Assembly: GCF_050003625.1 (NCBI RefSeq)
Contig: NC_134398.1
Coordinates: 89,975,832-90,039,831, forward strand
From: Haematobia irritans
Lineage: Eukaryota; Arthropoda; Insecta; Diptera; Muscidae
Length of the DNA stretch: 64,000 nucleotides
Direction of reading: 5' to 3'
Under the pieces are notes generated by a model. That model did not search any database. It was given only the letters and a program-made list of their open reading frames with translations, and was not told where the DNA came from. Of the stretch, positions 55,501 to 64,000 are shown piece after piece (the first letter of the stretch is position 1; each line of letters begins with the position of its first letter). Made by a program: the position numbers and the translations under genes.

Positions 55501-56730
55501 GAATGTATTTTGAGTGTATGATCGGAATATGATATTCGTACTTCCAAGTTTGTTTGACAAATTTAACTTATTGAAAATTCCTCGGGGTAGAAATGAAAAT
55601 CCAGATCCAGAATCAACTTCGAATTTTATAACTTTGCCTTCTATCAATATATTAGCATAGTATCGATTAGAATTTACATTACCATAGCTGCTTTGGTATA
55701 CGTCGACTATTTTGTAAATTCCGTAGTCGGAACCATCACTCTGAATTTGATTCGTTGAAATCGACTTGTTTTTGTTGTTATTTGTAGGTCCGGCATTAGG
55801 ACTATCCGCCAAAAGAGATGCAATACAGACTTTTGCTACATGCCCGTGTCTAGAACACAAATTGCATTTTAAATTTGCACTAGAACGACATTCTTTTGCA
55901 AAATGATTATTTTTGCCACATCTTAAACATAAGCCAGCTATACCAAGTTGCTCATAATTAACTTTGACCTTCGATTTTTGCACATTAGGACGCTTTGGCA
56001 TTTTCCTTTTGTTTGAAATTTTATTAATTGTTGCACTTGAACTATTTGTTTGTGATTGTGTTAGTTCTTTTGCATCTGCTTTCGCTGCTTCTAAAGCTAA
56101 AGCTTTTAAAACGATTTCTTCAAACTTCGATGAACTTGATTGCAGCAATTGCTCTCGAATACTATTGCAAGAAATTCCTCGAATAAATTGTGCACGTAAA
56201 AATACATCAGCAATTGAACTTTTGCACTCGCACTCTGAAACAAATTCACAATCACCAATGTCCGTTCGAAGCATTGCAACATATTCAGAAATTGACTGTC
56301 CATCCGTCTGGTATTTTGACAAAAATTTATGTTGTGCCACCAAGATATTTCTTTTTGGTGTCAAATGATCCTCCAACAATTTCAATAACTCGTCGTATGG
56401 CAGTTCCATTGCAATTTTTGGTGCCGCCAGCGATGTGACCATATTGAAGTATTTTGCTCCAATTGAATTTAAAAGCAGCTTCGTACAATAATCTTTATTC
56501 GACTCAATGCCTTTCATGGTTACGTAATTTGTAAACCGTTGAATGTAATTTCGGTATGTCTCCTTTGCCGGGTCGAAGATATCAAAATTGGGAACCAAAA
56601 TTGTATTTATTGTTGCACTGCCACCATTTTGTACTGCACTAGATGTTGATGCACCAGTTGTTAATTTGGCTAATTGCGCCACCAAAGCTTGTTGCGCCTT
56701 CATAAACTCTGCAAATTGAGCGGCATCCAT
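52534..56730 (-). CDS. Gypsy-A gag-pol polyprotein, intact single frame
   Basis: The open frame extends to 56787, but MDAAQFAEFMKAQQ at 56730 is the likelier start because the 19 codons before it are leader-like (Phe-rich). About 1398 aa. Numbered from the upstream Met, domains in order are: gag capsid-like FDPAKETYRNYIQRFTNYV (about 75); two knuckles CLRCGKNNHFAKEC and CNLCSRHGHVAKVC (about 285-325); aspartic protease FEVDSGSGFSFLP (about 390); RT with FYCRLDLYKAYLHVPV and YFDDILVHG (about 681); RNase H CDASPTGISGVL (about 825); integrase HHCC domain HHTHLGITK...CAAC (about 1040-1075) and catalytic D (HIDYAGPF), D (VSDNATIF), E (LAERNVQTLK). No stop or frameshift. All active-site residues looked for are present. 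Confidence 0.93.
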   Translation of the reverse strand: MDAAQFAEFMKAQQALVAQLAKLTTGASTSSAVQNGGSATINTILVPNFDIFDPAKETYRNYIQRFTNYVTMKGIESNKDYCTKLLLNSIGAKYFNMVTSLAAPKIAMELPYDELLKLLEDHLTPKRNILVAQHKFLSKYQTDGQSISEYVAMLRTDIGDCEFVSECECKSSIADVFLRAQFIRGISCNSIREQLLQSSSSKFEEIVLKALALEAAKADAKELTQSQTNSSSATINKISNKRKMPKRPNVQKSKVKVNYEQLGIAGLCLRCGKNNHFAKECRSSANLKCNLCSRHGHVAKVCIASLLADSPNAGPTNNNKNKSISTNQIQSDGSDYGIYKIVDVYQSSYGNVNSNRYYANILIEGKVIKFEVDSGSGFSFLPRGIFNKLNLSNKLGSTNIIFRSYTQNTFKPEGKVRVHAVFNNISIYDDLYVVPDGCTALIGRTWIRRLCINLNELDKINNEPITNSISELNHIDDLMSEFSTVFQQKIGCVPNYKVSLRLRDNAKPIYIKERQIPYALIERVNKEIDELENQGIITKVTNSDWGSPLVVIPKADGGVRLCVDYKVGVNMRLVDAHYPIPKVDEIFNALKDSRFYCRLDLYKAYLHVPVDDLSSEIQTISTHRGTFRMNRLSFGIKTAPAEFNRIIDQILREVPKTEAYFDDILVHGETVTECKSNLKACLAQLKKYDLHLNLSKCSFFQERIEFLGHIVEFNKVQKSDSKIKAIVEMPQPKNVDDVRRFLGMVTYYSRFIPNASTLTAPLRKLLCKNSIFKFDSNCKNSFEALKQEIAGNRVLMPFNPDHTVQLACDASPTGISGVLSHLINGEERPIAFASRSLTSSEQNYSQLDREALAIVYAVQYFHEYLYGRTFKLVTDNRPLSRIFHQNSKLPQMTSARLQRYAAFLAGYNYEVIAKRSEENANADCLSRAPISTKINYINFIDKEVQSICNSTVQQISSTIINFDSLEKATKSDQKLSKIMFDLQSSGMVDTEYTINCGILFKGPRVVVRDLLQKAVLEELHHTHLGITKMKQLARRYVYWTAIDKDIENYVRSCAACASVQNSPPRVILHHWEEPQQNWQRIHIDYAGPFQGHQFLIVVDSKSKWVEVGICSNAPSSSSTINMLSNIFARNGFPDVIVSDNATIFKSEEFTSFCHNCGIFQKFIAPGHPATNGLAERNVQTLKKRLSAMADDSSSISTKVQEILFRYRATPLNNGKSPAEQYLGRQIKIKLDVLKPSKITASSNPELPVRQLRVGDRIQARYYMANKPSWKLGTVVKKLGRLHYLVRLDNGFIFKRHINQLNFTMAKNQLDVQESQEAEPATNDNQHSDNQLLYHPHLLTNIPGSISTSHSNEPETPSTPLQQQPSTSTGNSEVDTTPSRRTSSRLRKPPSYYSDYVRH

Positions 56731-56813
56731 TTTGTAATGCGCGTACTGCCTTACAAAAAAAAAAAATGAAATAATTAATTTGCACAATAAAAATTAATTT
56801 ATTTGGTTTCACT

Positions 56814-56823
56814 CTCGTCGCCA
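56814..56823 (-). promoter_or_regulatory. Gypsy-A primer-binding site
   Basis: Two bases after the 5' LTR the minus strand reads TGGCGACGAG, complementary to the CUCGUCGCCA 3' end that I recall for insect tRNA-Ser(GCU). The match is 10 bases, after which pairing weakens. Confidence 0.65.
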
Positions 56824-56825
56824 AC

Positions 56826-57086
56826 TGTTGTGTCGTTAAATTGGTTTCCAATAACAATAATTGAAAAAATGCACGCTGCTTTTATACTAAAACTGTATTT
56901 ATTTTCTAACAGCAATTAATCTTATAATAATAATTACAAAAAGGTGACTTCTTTTTATTTAATGCGATCGTAAGTATATCAAGAACAAGAATAAGAAATA
57001 AGGGTAAACAAGAATGACAGTTGCCCTTTATGGTGATGCCATATTGATTGATCTGTACGGCTGTGCGATGATTAATGGTCATAACA
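56826..57086 (-). repeat. Gypsy-A 5' LTR
   Basis: 261 bp, same as 52242-52502 by eye. It holds the promoter and the transcript start of the element; no clear TATA box was located. Confidence 0.95.
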
Positions 57087-57289
57087 GTTTTGTCAAAGTT
57101 TTCTCATATTATCTTCAACACCTTTTCAAAGATTTCGTCAACATTTTGGCAAATTAGAAGTAATTCGCAAACAATTGGAAGATGTATTGAAGATGAGCTA
57201 TTTCAAGTCAAGTTGAATTTATGTTGAAAATTATATGTACCATCAAACTGAAAAGTTGTTGCATTTGAAAAACGCTCATCCTGTGTTTA

Positions 57290-57509
57290 GGTGAGTATTA
57301 AGTTCGAGTTTAGCCGCTAAAATCGCCATTTTTTCACGATTACTTTTCTCTAATAATACTTTTTAAGGAATACAAACTTTTTGAAAACTTGCTTTGGGCT
57401 ATTCCCCATCAAGTTATAATAAAATCTGCAACAAATATGTATAATTTTATGCCTTTTTTTACTGTTTTAGTTTTCACTTTAGTGAAAAAAGTCGAACTTA
57501 ATACCCACC
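57290..57509. mobile_element. MITE with GGTGRGTATTAAGTTCGA ends
   Basis: GGTGAGTATTAAGTTCGAG at 57290 and the inverse of GGTGGGTATTAAGTTCGAC ending at 57509. Interior TTTAGCCGCTAAAATCGCC. 220 bp, noncoding. Small relics with the GCCGCTAAAA word occur at 3020 and 5010. Target duplication not clear. Confidence 0.7.
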
Positions 57510-58500
57510 TTTTATTGGGAATGTTTTCAGCACTTCATTATCGATGTTATTTAAATAAATTATAAGAAGCTAGTTGCGCTTGGTGTTTCACAAAATATAA
57601 AATGGCTCTTGAAACAATAGTAGGGCTGTTTTCTTTTAGCATTGGATGCAACATTTGTATGGGCTATCCAGAACATCGTTGCACTGGTGTTCTATCCAGA
57701 ACATCTCATCAGTGCAAGTCGCGCCGATATTGCCAGATTGTATTTTGATAAAGTGACGCTTCTTCGATTCACAATAGCAATTTATTGTGACTAATTTATC
57801 GAAAAACATGAAATTCAAAGTGGTACAGTGTCATAAATAATCCCAGCAGTAAATATTTATTACTATTTGGGCACTTGATACATTAAAAATGCAAAATTTC
57901 ACCTCCCCTGTCAGCATTTCAAAGTTCCATTTCATCGTCATCGCTACCACAGACTCGTAAGTGACACTGCCAACTGTGATAGTATTTTGCCACTTTCCAA
58001 ATGGAATAAAGTGATTGTTTTTCAGACATTTTACAGACACACTGCCTCCATTGAGAATAATAACACTGCCTGATAGACCCTGTAACATGTAACTTGCCAC
58101 TTGTGAATCAACATCATTCTATTTAATGAAAAAATTATGTTAAATGTGTTGTTATAGTAGTATAAATGTTATATTTATAAGAGTTTATAAATGTTTAGTC
58201 AAATTAATAAACATCTACACAATCGTGTTTCACTTGACCACAATGATTCTTTTACAACTATCTTAAAATTCACTTTTTCTGATTGTTTGAAGGGGCTCTT
58301 ATTGGCGTCGTTCTAAATTTATTAAAAAGGGCACCTAATAATTGCACTCATGCGATTCTTTTTTGTAGTAACTTGGCGTGGTACAACTTCTCAATAGTGA
58401 CGGCGCTTTTCCGAGGAGTATTGAATATCGTATACGACTGTTTTCGACGTAGTGGGGATTCTTAGAAGCGCCCCGAAATTCAAAAAATGTTGACAGGGAT
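57510..58500. mobile_element. FB-A copy 2 carrying a PIF-type end
   Basis: 57510-57621 and 57904-58500 match FB-A and its surroundings at 50290-50942 (for example GGTTGCGCTTGG, CAGCATTTCAAAGTTCC, GACGGCGCTTTTCCGAGGAG). The stretch 57622-57903 begins AGGGCTGTTTTCTTTTAGCA and is the inverse of 61820-62093, the right end of the PIF/Harbinger element, so one end or MITE of that family sits inside. Confidence 0.6.
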
Positions 58501-59112
58501 GGCAAAGTTGTATCCAAAACAAAAACAATTATTAACCCTAATGACCGCAAACGTCAGCGACTTGAAAGTGCATGGTCAGCGATAAACATTTCAATTCCTG
58601 ACCTTTCCGAGAGATTGGCGAATCACAACCCCACTGACCAGAATAGATTTGGCATACTAGGTGTTCTGGCAGATATTGACATTGAGCCAGAAAAAAAAAT
58701 CAGCAAACAAAGTAACGAGAACAAAAACAATTCTAAAATGAAATGGTGTCCTCCAATTTCCCCTTATAATGTGAACATTGCCACACTTGTTGACAAGTTG
58801 AAAGCAACAATTCCACCCTTCTTATTTAAAGTAAAAACATAAACAAAAATAAAAGCAAAATCTATTTTTCTGACCCAGCAGTTCACACATCCATGATGTC
58901 AATTTTAGGTGAGAAGAAAATACATTAGGGCTGTTTTCTTTTAGCACTGGATATGCTAATAGCCTTTTTACACTTAAGTATATTTATGTGAAACGAATGG
59001 AACATATTGAAAATTGAAACATAGCGTTTACATGTTTAACATCTAACATTTTACATCCTTAATTTTACGTTTCTGCTAAAAAGCAACCTTTGTTTTGTTT
59101 AAATAATAAAAA

Positions 59113-60511
59113 ATGAATTTTAAGGAAAAACTGATTTTGGGTTTGGCTGTTTCAATGAAACAACAGCAAGATATAGCGCAACTGGTTGAGTTAAGTCAAA
59201 TAATATCACAAGATGAGGACGAAGACGATGTAACATATCTAGAAGCAAATTTATATTCACCTGAGAGACCATGGATGTTTGTAAGTAGATATTCGCACTT
59301 TTTTTCTGTGCATCTTACAAGATGTACACATTTTGCAGCCAAGATATGGACAATTTTGGGAAAGAGATGTTCCAGAAGGTGGGGATACATTTTTCAAGGA
59401 AAGCTTTCGTGTCGATACGGAAACATTTGGATTACTTGTAAGTCTTCTAAACGGAATACAAAAACAGGATACGTGCTTCCGTTTGGCAATACCACTGGAA
59501 AAACGTATTGCGATTGCTCTATATGCATTGGGCTCTTCAGCAGAATATAGAACTATTGGAAGACTTTTTGGTGTTTCCGCTAGTAGCGTATGCAATATCT
59601 TGCATGAATTTTGTAAGATTGTTATTAAAGTTCTTGGTGAAGAGTACCTTCCATCGCAATTTATAACAGAGGAAAAAGTAAATGAATGCGTCAGTGGCTT
59701 TGAGAACATTGGATTTCCCCAATGTTTAGGTGCAGCAGGTAGGCAAAAGTGTTGAATGAGAAAGTCAAGTCTTTATATATATATTATTAAAGATGGATTC
59801 CATATCGAAGTGAGCCCACCATCGGGAGATGCTGTGGACTACTTCAATTACAAGGGCTGGTATTCAATAGTACTTTTTGCGTTGGTTGATTATCGGTAAG
59901 TACTTATGTGTTGTGTTGTCACGTACAATCATTCGTTATTATATTATTACATCGTCAATAGTTACAGATTTTTATATGTTAATGTCGGATGTCCAGGTCG
60001 GTGTAACGATTCATACATATATCGCCAGTCAGAAGTAAGCAAAATGATAGAATCATCCCCATGGCTTAAGAGGAAAACTAAGGACATCTGTGGAACACCA
60101 GTGCAAGTTCTTATAATTGGAGACTCCGCCTTCAAATTTTCGCCTACCCTTATGAAACCTTATCCATTTTCCACTGCTGCTCCATTGGATAAGCAGACTT
60201 TCAACTACGGGCTGTCGAAGGCAAGAAGAGTGGTTGAGAATGCTTTTGGTCATATGAAAGCGAGATTTCGACGCATAGGCAAGGGATTAGAAAATCATTT
60301 GAAATTTAATAACAAGATAATTATGTGCTGCTGTATCCTGCACAACTTTTTGAATTGCAATAACAGCGAAATTAATGAAAACTGGAGAGTTGATCAAACC
60401 ATTTTACGCCCTCAGCCTGATACTTGCAACATATCAGCGGATTTTTCTGAAGCTGCTGAGGACATCAGAAGTTCGATTTCAAAATATCTGTTTGAAAGGA
60501 GAAACCTATGA
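59113..60511 (+). CDS. PIF/Harbinger transposase (HARBI1-like), four exons
   Basis: Exons 59113-59280, 59339-59738, 59793-59895 and 59962-60511. All three introns are GT-AG (donors GTAAGT, GTAGGC, GTAAGT) and 54-66 bp long. Exon lengths keep phase and give 406 codons plus stop. The N-terminus is acidic (ISQDEDEDD). The helix-turn-helix-like SAEYRTIGRLFGVSASSVCN precedes the DDE core: first Asp in GAADGFHIEVSPP (formed across the second splice), second in IIGDSAFKFSP, Glu in RRVVENAFGHMKARFRRIG. All three acidic residues are present and no stop was seen, so it may be functional. Acts in the nucleus with the partner gene next door. Confidence 0.87.
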
Positions 60512-60609
60512 TTAAAGTCAACTACATTTATTTATAACACTATTATTAAATATTCATTTTATTTAAAATAAAAATTGGTACAAAATTTCGTGATATAATT
60601 TTAGTGATA

Positions 60610-61415
60610 TCAGTTCTTTTTCCTCAATATTTCCAAAAGTTCCATTTGAAATTTCGCATTTTGTTGTGTATTTTCATCTATTCGTTTTAGTATTTCTGTA
60701 GTTTGCTGTCCTCGCTCTTTTAATAATGTATTCCTTTCTTTTGCTACAAGAAACAATTCTTCATTTATGTTAGCTTTCTTTCGTTTCTTTAGAGGATTTT
60801 GTAAACAATCAGTATCACTGTATGATAAATTGCTACAAGAAGGTCTAGCATCAAAATCCAAAACACTCTCAGTAGTCGTTTCATCTAAAAAAGAAGAAAA
60901 TATAACAAGAAATTTAAAGTTACATTTGGTGTGGTTAATATAATATTGATCTCGAAATACGAACTTGTACTTTCAAACATGTTTTCGGCGACGTTGTGAA
61001 TTTTGAAGGACCCCAAAATATTATGCAGTTTGTGATGATGCTGCCAATTGGATGGTTCTCCTCCTGTGGATCCTATTTTTCCCTTTTCGCTTCTATTTAA
61101 ACAATTAAAACATATATCGTTACTTTTATATATCTTTACTGATGATACAGATTGATAAAAAAAGACTCACCTGTACTTTCGAGTAAGATTATCCAATTTC
61201 GTCCTCACGTCTGTCCATGCACCTTTAAAACCAACATCTTCGAGCTTTTTAGCCATTTCTTGATAGACATGATAATTTTTTCTAGTACCGCACAAATCTT
61301 CAATATATTCCTCCCTAACCTAACCTTAACCTAACCTATATTCCTCCCACATGTCTAACAAAACATTCTCCTCCACTGACGACCACACAATACGTTGAGA
61401 AGTCCTTTTTCTTGC
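60610..61415 (-). pseudogene. PIF partner gene: SANT/MADF-like DNA-binding protein, disrupted
   Basis: Minus-strand exons about 61415-61171, 61092-60965 and 60884-60610. Exon 1 reads RIVWSSVEENVLLDMWEEYI, EMAKKLEDVGFKGAWTDVRT, LDNLTRKYR, a trihelix/SANT-like domain, and ends with GTGAGT. Exon 2 carries EKGKIGSTGGEPSNWQ and HNILGSFKIHNVAENMFEST, the segment typical of PIF-associated proteins. Exon 3 ends in a charged coiled-coil-like LLKERGQQTTEILKRIDENT. A 22-bp tail insertion plus 11-bp duplication (61315-61347) puts a stop after the EEY of exon 1. The true start upstream of 61415 is not found. The family protein helps import and target the transposase. Confidence 0.75.
61315..61336. mobile_element. 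22-bp tail-only retroinsertion
   Basis: CTAACCTAACCTTAACCTAACC flanked by TATATTCCTCC on both sides (61304-61314 and 61337-61347). The inserted block is nothing but (CCTAA)n with one extra T. The 11-bp direct repeat shows insertion by the LINE machinery rather than slippage. Confidence 0.8.
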
Positions 61416-62181
61416 TAAAAATATGAGTTTTTACAAAATAGTAGAAGACAAATGAATACTAACATGAAACGTCAACTGCCATATTTTCAAATAAAAATTA
61501 TGAAATTTTTATCAGTGATGACACTTTTTCTAGTGAAGACACTTAAAATACTCTCAAAGAATAAGTTGAAACAAAGTGAAATAGGAACATTTTCCAAAGA
61601 TGTTAAACATTTTTAAAACGCACGACGTCAAAATTAGTATGGAAAAATGTTAACATCTTTGGCAAATTGATGGAAGATGTTAGATGTGTGTAGTGTAAAA
61701 AGGCTATAAGCCGTTAAGGACTAAAATAAAACAGAGTACTCGTTTATCCAGGACATCTCCAAAAATATGCAACACTGTCATCAGCTGTTTAAAAACAATC
61801 ACAGAAAAGAAGTGAAATCTTGCATTTTTAATGTATGAAATGCTTCAATTAGTAGTAAATATTTACTGCTGCGATTATTTATGACACTGTATCACTTAGA
61901 ATTTCATGTTTTTCGATAAAATATTCACAATAAATTGCTATTGTGAATCGAAGAAGCGTCACTTTATCCAAATACAATCTGGAAACATCGGCGCGACTTG
62001 CACTGATGAGATGTTCTGGATAGAACACCAGTGCAACGATGTTCTGGATAGCCCATACAAATGTTGTATCCAGTGCAAAAAGAAAACAGCCCTATTCTCG
62101 TTCATTCACGCCAAAGGAACTTAAACAAACTTCTGTAGTTCTAAGGGGACTATTTGCCAATACTGCGATAGATGACATTAA

Positions 62182-62320
62182 CAGCCTGTTTCTGTATGTC
62201 GAATGAGCTCTGTGGATCGACTAAAATGGAAACAAACAGCTGAATTTATAACCAAAAAACAGCTGTTTCTATGCATTTCAGTCGATCGATTGAACTCGTT
62301 CGACATACGGAAACAGGCTG
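62182..62320. mobile_element. PIF-type MITE with TAA duplication
   Basis: CAGCCTGTTTCTGTATGTCG at 62182 and its inverse ending at 62320, 139 bp. TAA on both sides (62179-62181, 62321-62323). Removing it restores the frame ...DDIKAVFNKEA of the Jockey-like gag. Noncoding, nearly full palindrome. Confidence 0.85.
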
Positions 62321-62748
62321 TAAAGCTGTATTCAATAAAGAGGCATCAAACACAATTGCAGATGTCACAAAATTTAGGACATCTAGTTCCATAAAAAAAT
62401 CGACACTGGCCTATTTCTGGTAACTCTGCTCCCAGGAGTTTCTCACATTTCCTCTCTGGTCTCCGCACCAGAGAGGACCAATCGGAACCTTTCTGTAATA
62501 ACTGCGGTGAAGCTGGTCACCCAGCCAATTGGAGAGGTTGTGCTACATACAAAAAGTATGTGGCCATAAACAAAGCCATAGAAGAAAAGGCAGCTGCCAG
62601 AAACAATGTAAACCGTGCCATAACATCGTCCCTAGGGTCTCCTGGACGAACTTTCTCTAACCTTTTTCAACAACAAGCCACAAAAAGGCCCCAACAAGCA
62701 CCAAAAAGCATCATAGTTCAATTCATGAATCTAGTAAGTTACTTTATA

Positions 62749-63118
62749 CTACGTCCGCACTAGACACGAAATCTCGCTAAAATCTCTTTACAAATCTCAA
62801 GTGTTCGGATTGGCAAAATAAAGAGATTTCGTAGATTTGAGGATTTGACAGCTGTTCGTAATATCAATACACACAAACCCGTGTGTGTACACGCACACAC
62901 ACATTCATCTACAAGAAAAATAGGGGCAGGGTTGCAAAAAGCGCATTTTTAGTACTAAAATCACAGTTGTACAAGGCAGTATAGAGGATTTTGAAAGAGA
63001 TTTTGTTGAAATCCTCTACGAGCCAGCTGATATTTGCCTATTGCAAATCTACTGAGATCTAGGAGGATTTCGACCAAAATCCTCGTTTACGAGGATTTCC
63101 TGTCTAGTGCGAACGTAG
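62749..63118. mobile_element. MITE with TA duplication (CTACGTCCGCACTAGACA ends)
   Basis: CTACGTCCGCACTAGACA at 62749 and inverse TGTCTAGTGCGAACGTAG at 63118, 370 bp, flanked by TA (62747-62748, 63119-63120). Contains runs of ACACAC and GAGGATTT words. TA duplication suggests a Tc1/mariner-type source. Confidence 0.8.
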
Positions 63119-63122
63119 TATT

Positions 63123-63760
63123 ATGGATCCTGAAGAACTTACGCTGGAACAGGAAATAAATATATTTTTACCAAATTACAAAAGTATGCCAAAGTCTGCT
63201 GCAAGATCCGAGTTCAAGCGTCTATTTAATAAAATTAAACATATTAACAATGATCCATAAAACTAATCACATTCAACGTAAGGTCTCTTAATGACACTAG
63301 TCGACAATTAGACCTGGCAAGCTTGTTGTTCCATAACAAGATAGACATCGAATTCATCCACGAATGTCACCTGCGAAGAAATAGAAAAGTTAGAATTAAT
63401 GGATACAATATAATAACCGACAACTCACCTGTTGGTACAGCTGTGGTTATCAAAAATTGCATTAACTTCAATCGAGTATATCTCAATAACACTGGAATGA
63501 ATACTTGCCTTGTTCAAATTAATTTCATGACATCTGGCACCCCTTTGTCTCTGTATATATCCCATGTAACCATCCATCACAAACTTTAGAATCTGGTCTT
63601 GAAAAGCTGTTACGATTTTGCAAAACTTTTGATGTCTTCGCCCTATAGGGTGACTTAAATTCAAAACATATATCATGGGGAGACTCTAACGAAAACTCAA
63701 ATGGCGGGACACTTCATTCTTGACTTGATAATAATGTGCTCGATATTATACGTATTTGCA
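63123..63760 (+). pseudogene. Jockey-like LINE ORF2 start: APE endonuclease remnant
   Basis: The frame from 63124 (MDPEELTLEQEINIFLPNYK) still looks like the ORF1 end. After 63240 the endonuclease begins: the frame 63323-63589 reads HNKIDIEFIHECHLRRNRKV and NSPVGTAVVIKNCINFNRVY. A further shift leads to GDLNSKHISWGDSNENSNGG (the GDxNxKHxxWG catalytic block). RT is not present before the window ends; from about 63761 other repeat sequence begins. Confidence 0.75.
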
Positions 63761-64000
63761 TCACACTCATAGAAAAAAGTCTGCTAAAAACAGCAGTCGA
63801 TGTCTGCTGTTATATTTTTGTACTTCAGGGGCAAATGAACAACAATTTATAAAATTTTTAGGTTATAAATTTTCCCCAAAGAATATTTAAGAACCAAAAG
63901 TAGTTTTTGGTTTATTTTTGCACTGTAATATACTTACAAGCTCCTAAATACGATCAGCAAACATTTTGTTTGCTGTTATGCCTCAATTCGATAAATATTC
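63761..64000. repeat. Start of a dispersed repeat at the window edge
   Basis: CTCATAGAAAAAAGTCTGCT followed by AAAACAGCAG...GTCTGCTGTT palindromic words and later CAGCAAACATTTTGTTTGCTG. Looks like the end of a non-autonomous element that runs off the window. Confidence 0.35.

Larger units (their letters stand above)
52242..57086 (-). mobile_element. Gypsy-A, complete Ty3/Gypsy retrotransposon
   Basis: 4845 bp. Both LTRs are 261 bp and I found no difference between them, so insertion is recent. The 6-bp GTTTTG stands on both sides (52236-52241, 57087-57092), somewhat longer than the 4 bp usual for Gypsy. Primer-binding site, single gag-pol frame and polypurine tract are all in place. No envelope gene. 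The gag style and a Ser-tRNA-like primer site suggest the Mag/CsRn1 side of Ty3/Gypsy (inference). Confidence 0.93.
58927..62093 (+). mobile_element. PIF/Harbinger element, two genes
   Basis: Ends AGGGCTGTTTTCTTTTAGCA (58927) and the inverse of AGGGCTGTTTTCTTTTTGCA (62093), with 3-bp duplication ATT (58924-58926, 62094-62096), as PIF transposases make. Contains a transposase gene (plus) and a SANT/MADF-like gene (minus) in tail-to-tail order, the standard two-gene layout. A further terminal-repeat-like word at 61690-61735 (AGTGTAAAAAGGCTATAAGCC, mirrored at 58950-58975) suggests the right side is composite, with about 350 bp of a related element added. Confidence 0.88.
58503..63118 (+). pseudogene. 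Jockey-like LINE ORF1 (gag), cut by three DNA elements
   Basis: Pieces 58503-58926, 62097-62181, 62321-62748. Frames read INPNDRKRQRLESAWSAINI, CPPISPYNVNIATLVDKLKA, DPAVHTSMMSILGEKKIH, then SFTPKELKQTSVVLRGLFAN, DIKAVFNKEASNTIADVTKF, SHISSLVSAPER, and the zinc knuckle CNNCGEAGHPANWRGC with YKKYVAINKAIEEK. This is the order of Jockey-clade ORF1 proteins. Reading continues across each junction if the insert and one duplication copy are skipped. It has additional stops of its own. Confidence 0.8.

Noticed and set aside
61304..61347. Simple microsatellite expansion instead of retroinsertion
   Set aside because: An 11-bp unrelated direct repeat flanks the CCTAA block, and without the block plus one repeat copy the SANT frame is continuous. 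Slippage does not explain that.
1..64000. CRISPR array
   Set aside because: No regularly spaced identical repeats with unique spacers. The repeats here are transposon-type, and the DNA is clearly animal.

Overview
The window looks like transposon-dense, probably heterochromatic or intergenic, DNA from a calyptrate fly, most likely a muscid of the Haematobia/Stomoxys/Musca group. Three mariner copies read almost letter for letter like Himar1, the irritans-subfamily mariner first known from the horn fly Haematobia irritans. The DNA is AT-rich, introns are 54-66 bp, and the SINEs, MITEs and non-LTR elements are of dipteran type. I see no convincing single-copy host gene, rRNA or functional tRNA. 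The species assignment is inference.

Layout. 0-5 kb: decayed remnants (a Penelope-like RT, a non-LTR RT, tRNA-derived SINE heads). 5-10.4 kb: a truncated mariner next to a broken Gypsy-A fragment that carries a non-LTR element (LINE-B) and a pogo-like MITE. 10.7-12.3 kb: a Himar1-like mariner split by a SINE. 12.3-14.5 kb: diverged repeats. 14.5-38.3 kb: one old Ty3/Gypsy element (Gypsy-B; gag, protease, RT/RNase H, both LTRs recognisable) swollen to about 24 kb by nested insertions. These are a hAT that itself holds a 2.4-kb foldback and a mariner, a Buster-type hAT, AT-rich MITEs, LINE-A with a SINE inside it, and a head-to-head palindrome of a second Gypsy (Gypsy-C). 38.3-47.9 kb: SINEs, two more LINE-B copies, a second copy of the hAT, and a second 5'-truncated LINE-A. 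49.7-51 kb: a foldback element. 52.2-57.1 kb: a complete-looking Gypsy-A with matching LTRs and a single open gag-pol frame. 57.1-64 kb: a Jockey-like LINE whose gag is cut by a PIF/Harbinger element (intact-looking four-exon transposase plus a damaged SANT-like partner gene) and by two MITEs, each with clean target-site duplications.

How the parts work together. The SINEs carry a tRNA promoter head, a middle body, and a 3' end that copies the 3' end of LINE-A, including a (CCTAA)n tail. LINE-A is therefore the probable source of their reverse transcriptase. A 22-bp block made only of this tail, with an 11-bp target duplication, has landed in an exon of the PIF partner gene and brings in a stop codon. 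LINE-B encodes, upstream of its endonuclease, a 2A-like motif directly followed by a PHD-like zinc finger. Nested insertions with readable duplications let the relative order of events be read from the sequence alone.

Limits: clade names rest on motif recognition by eye. Boundaries given without a target-site duplication are approximate.
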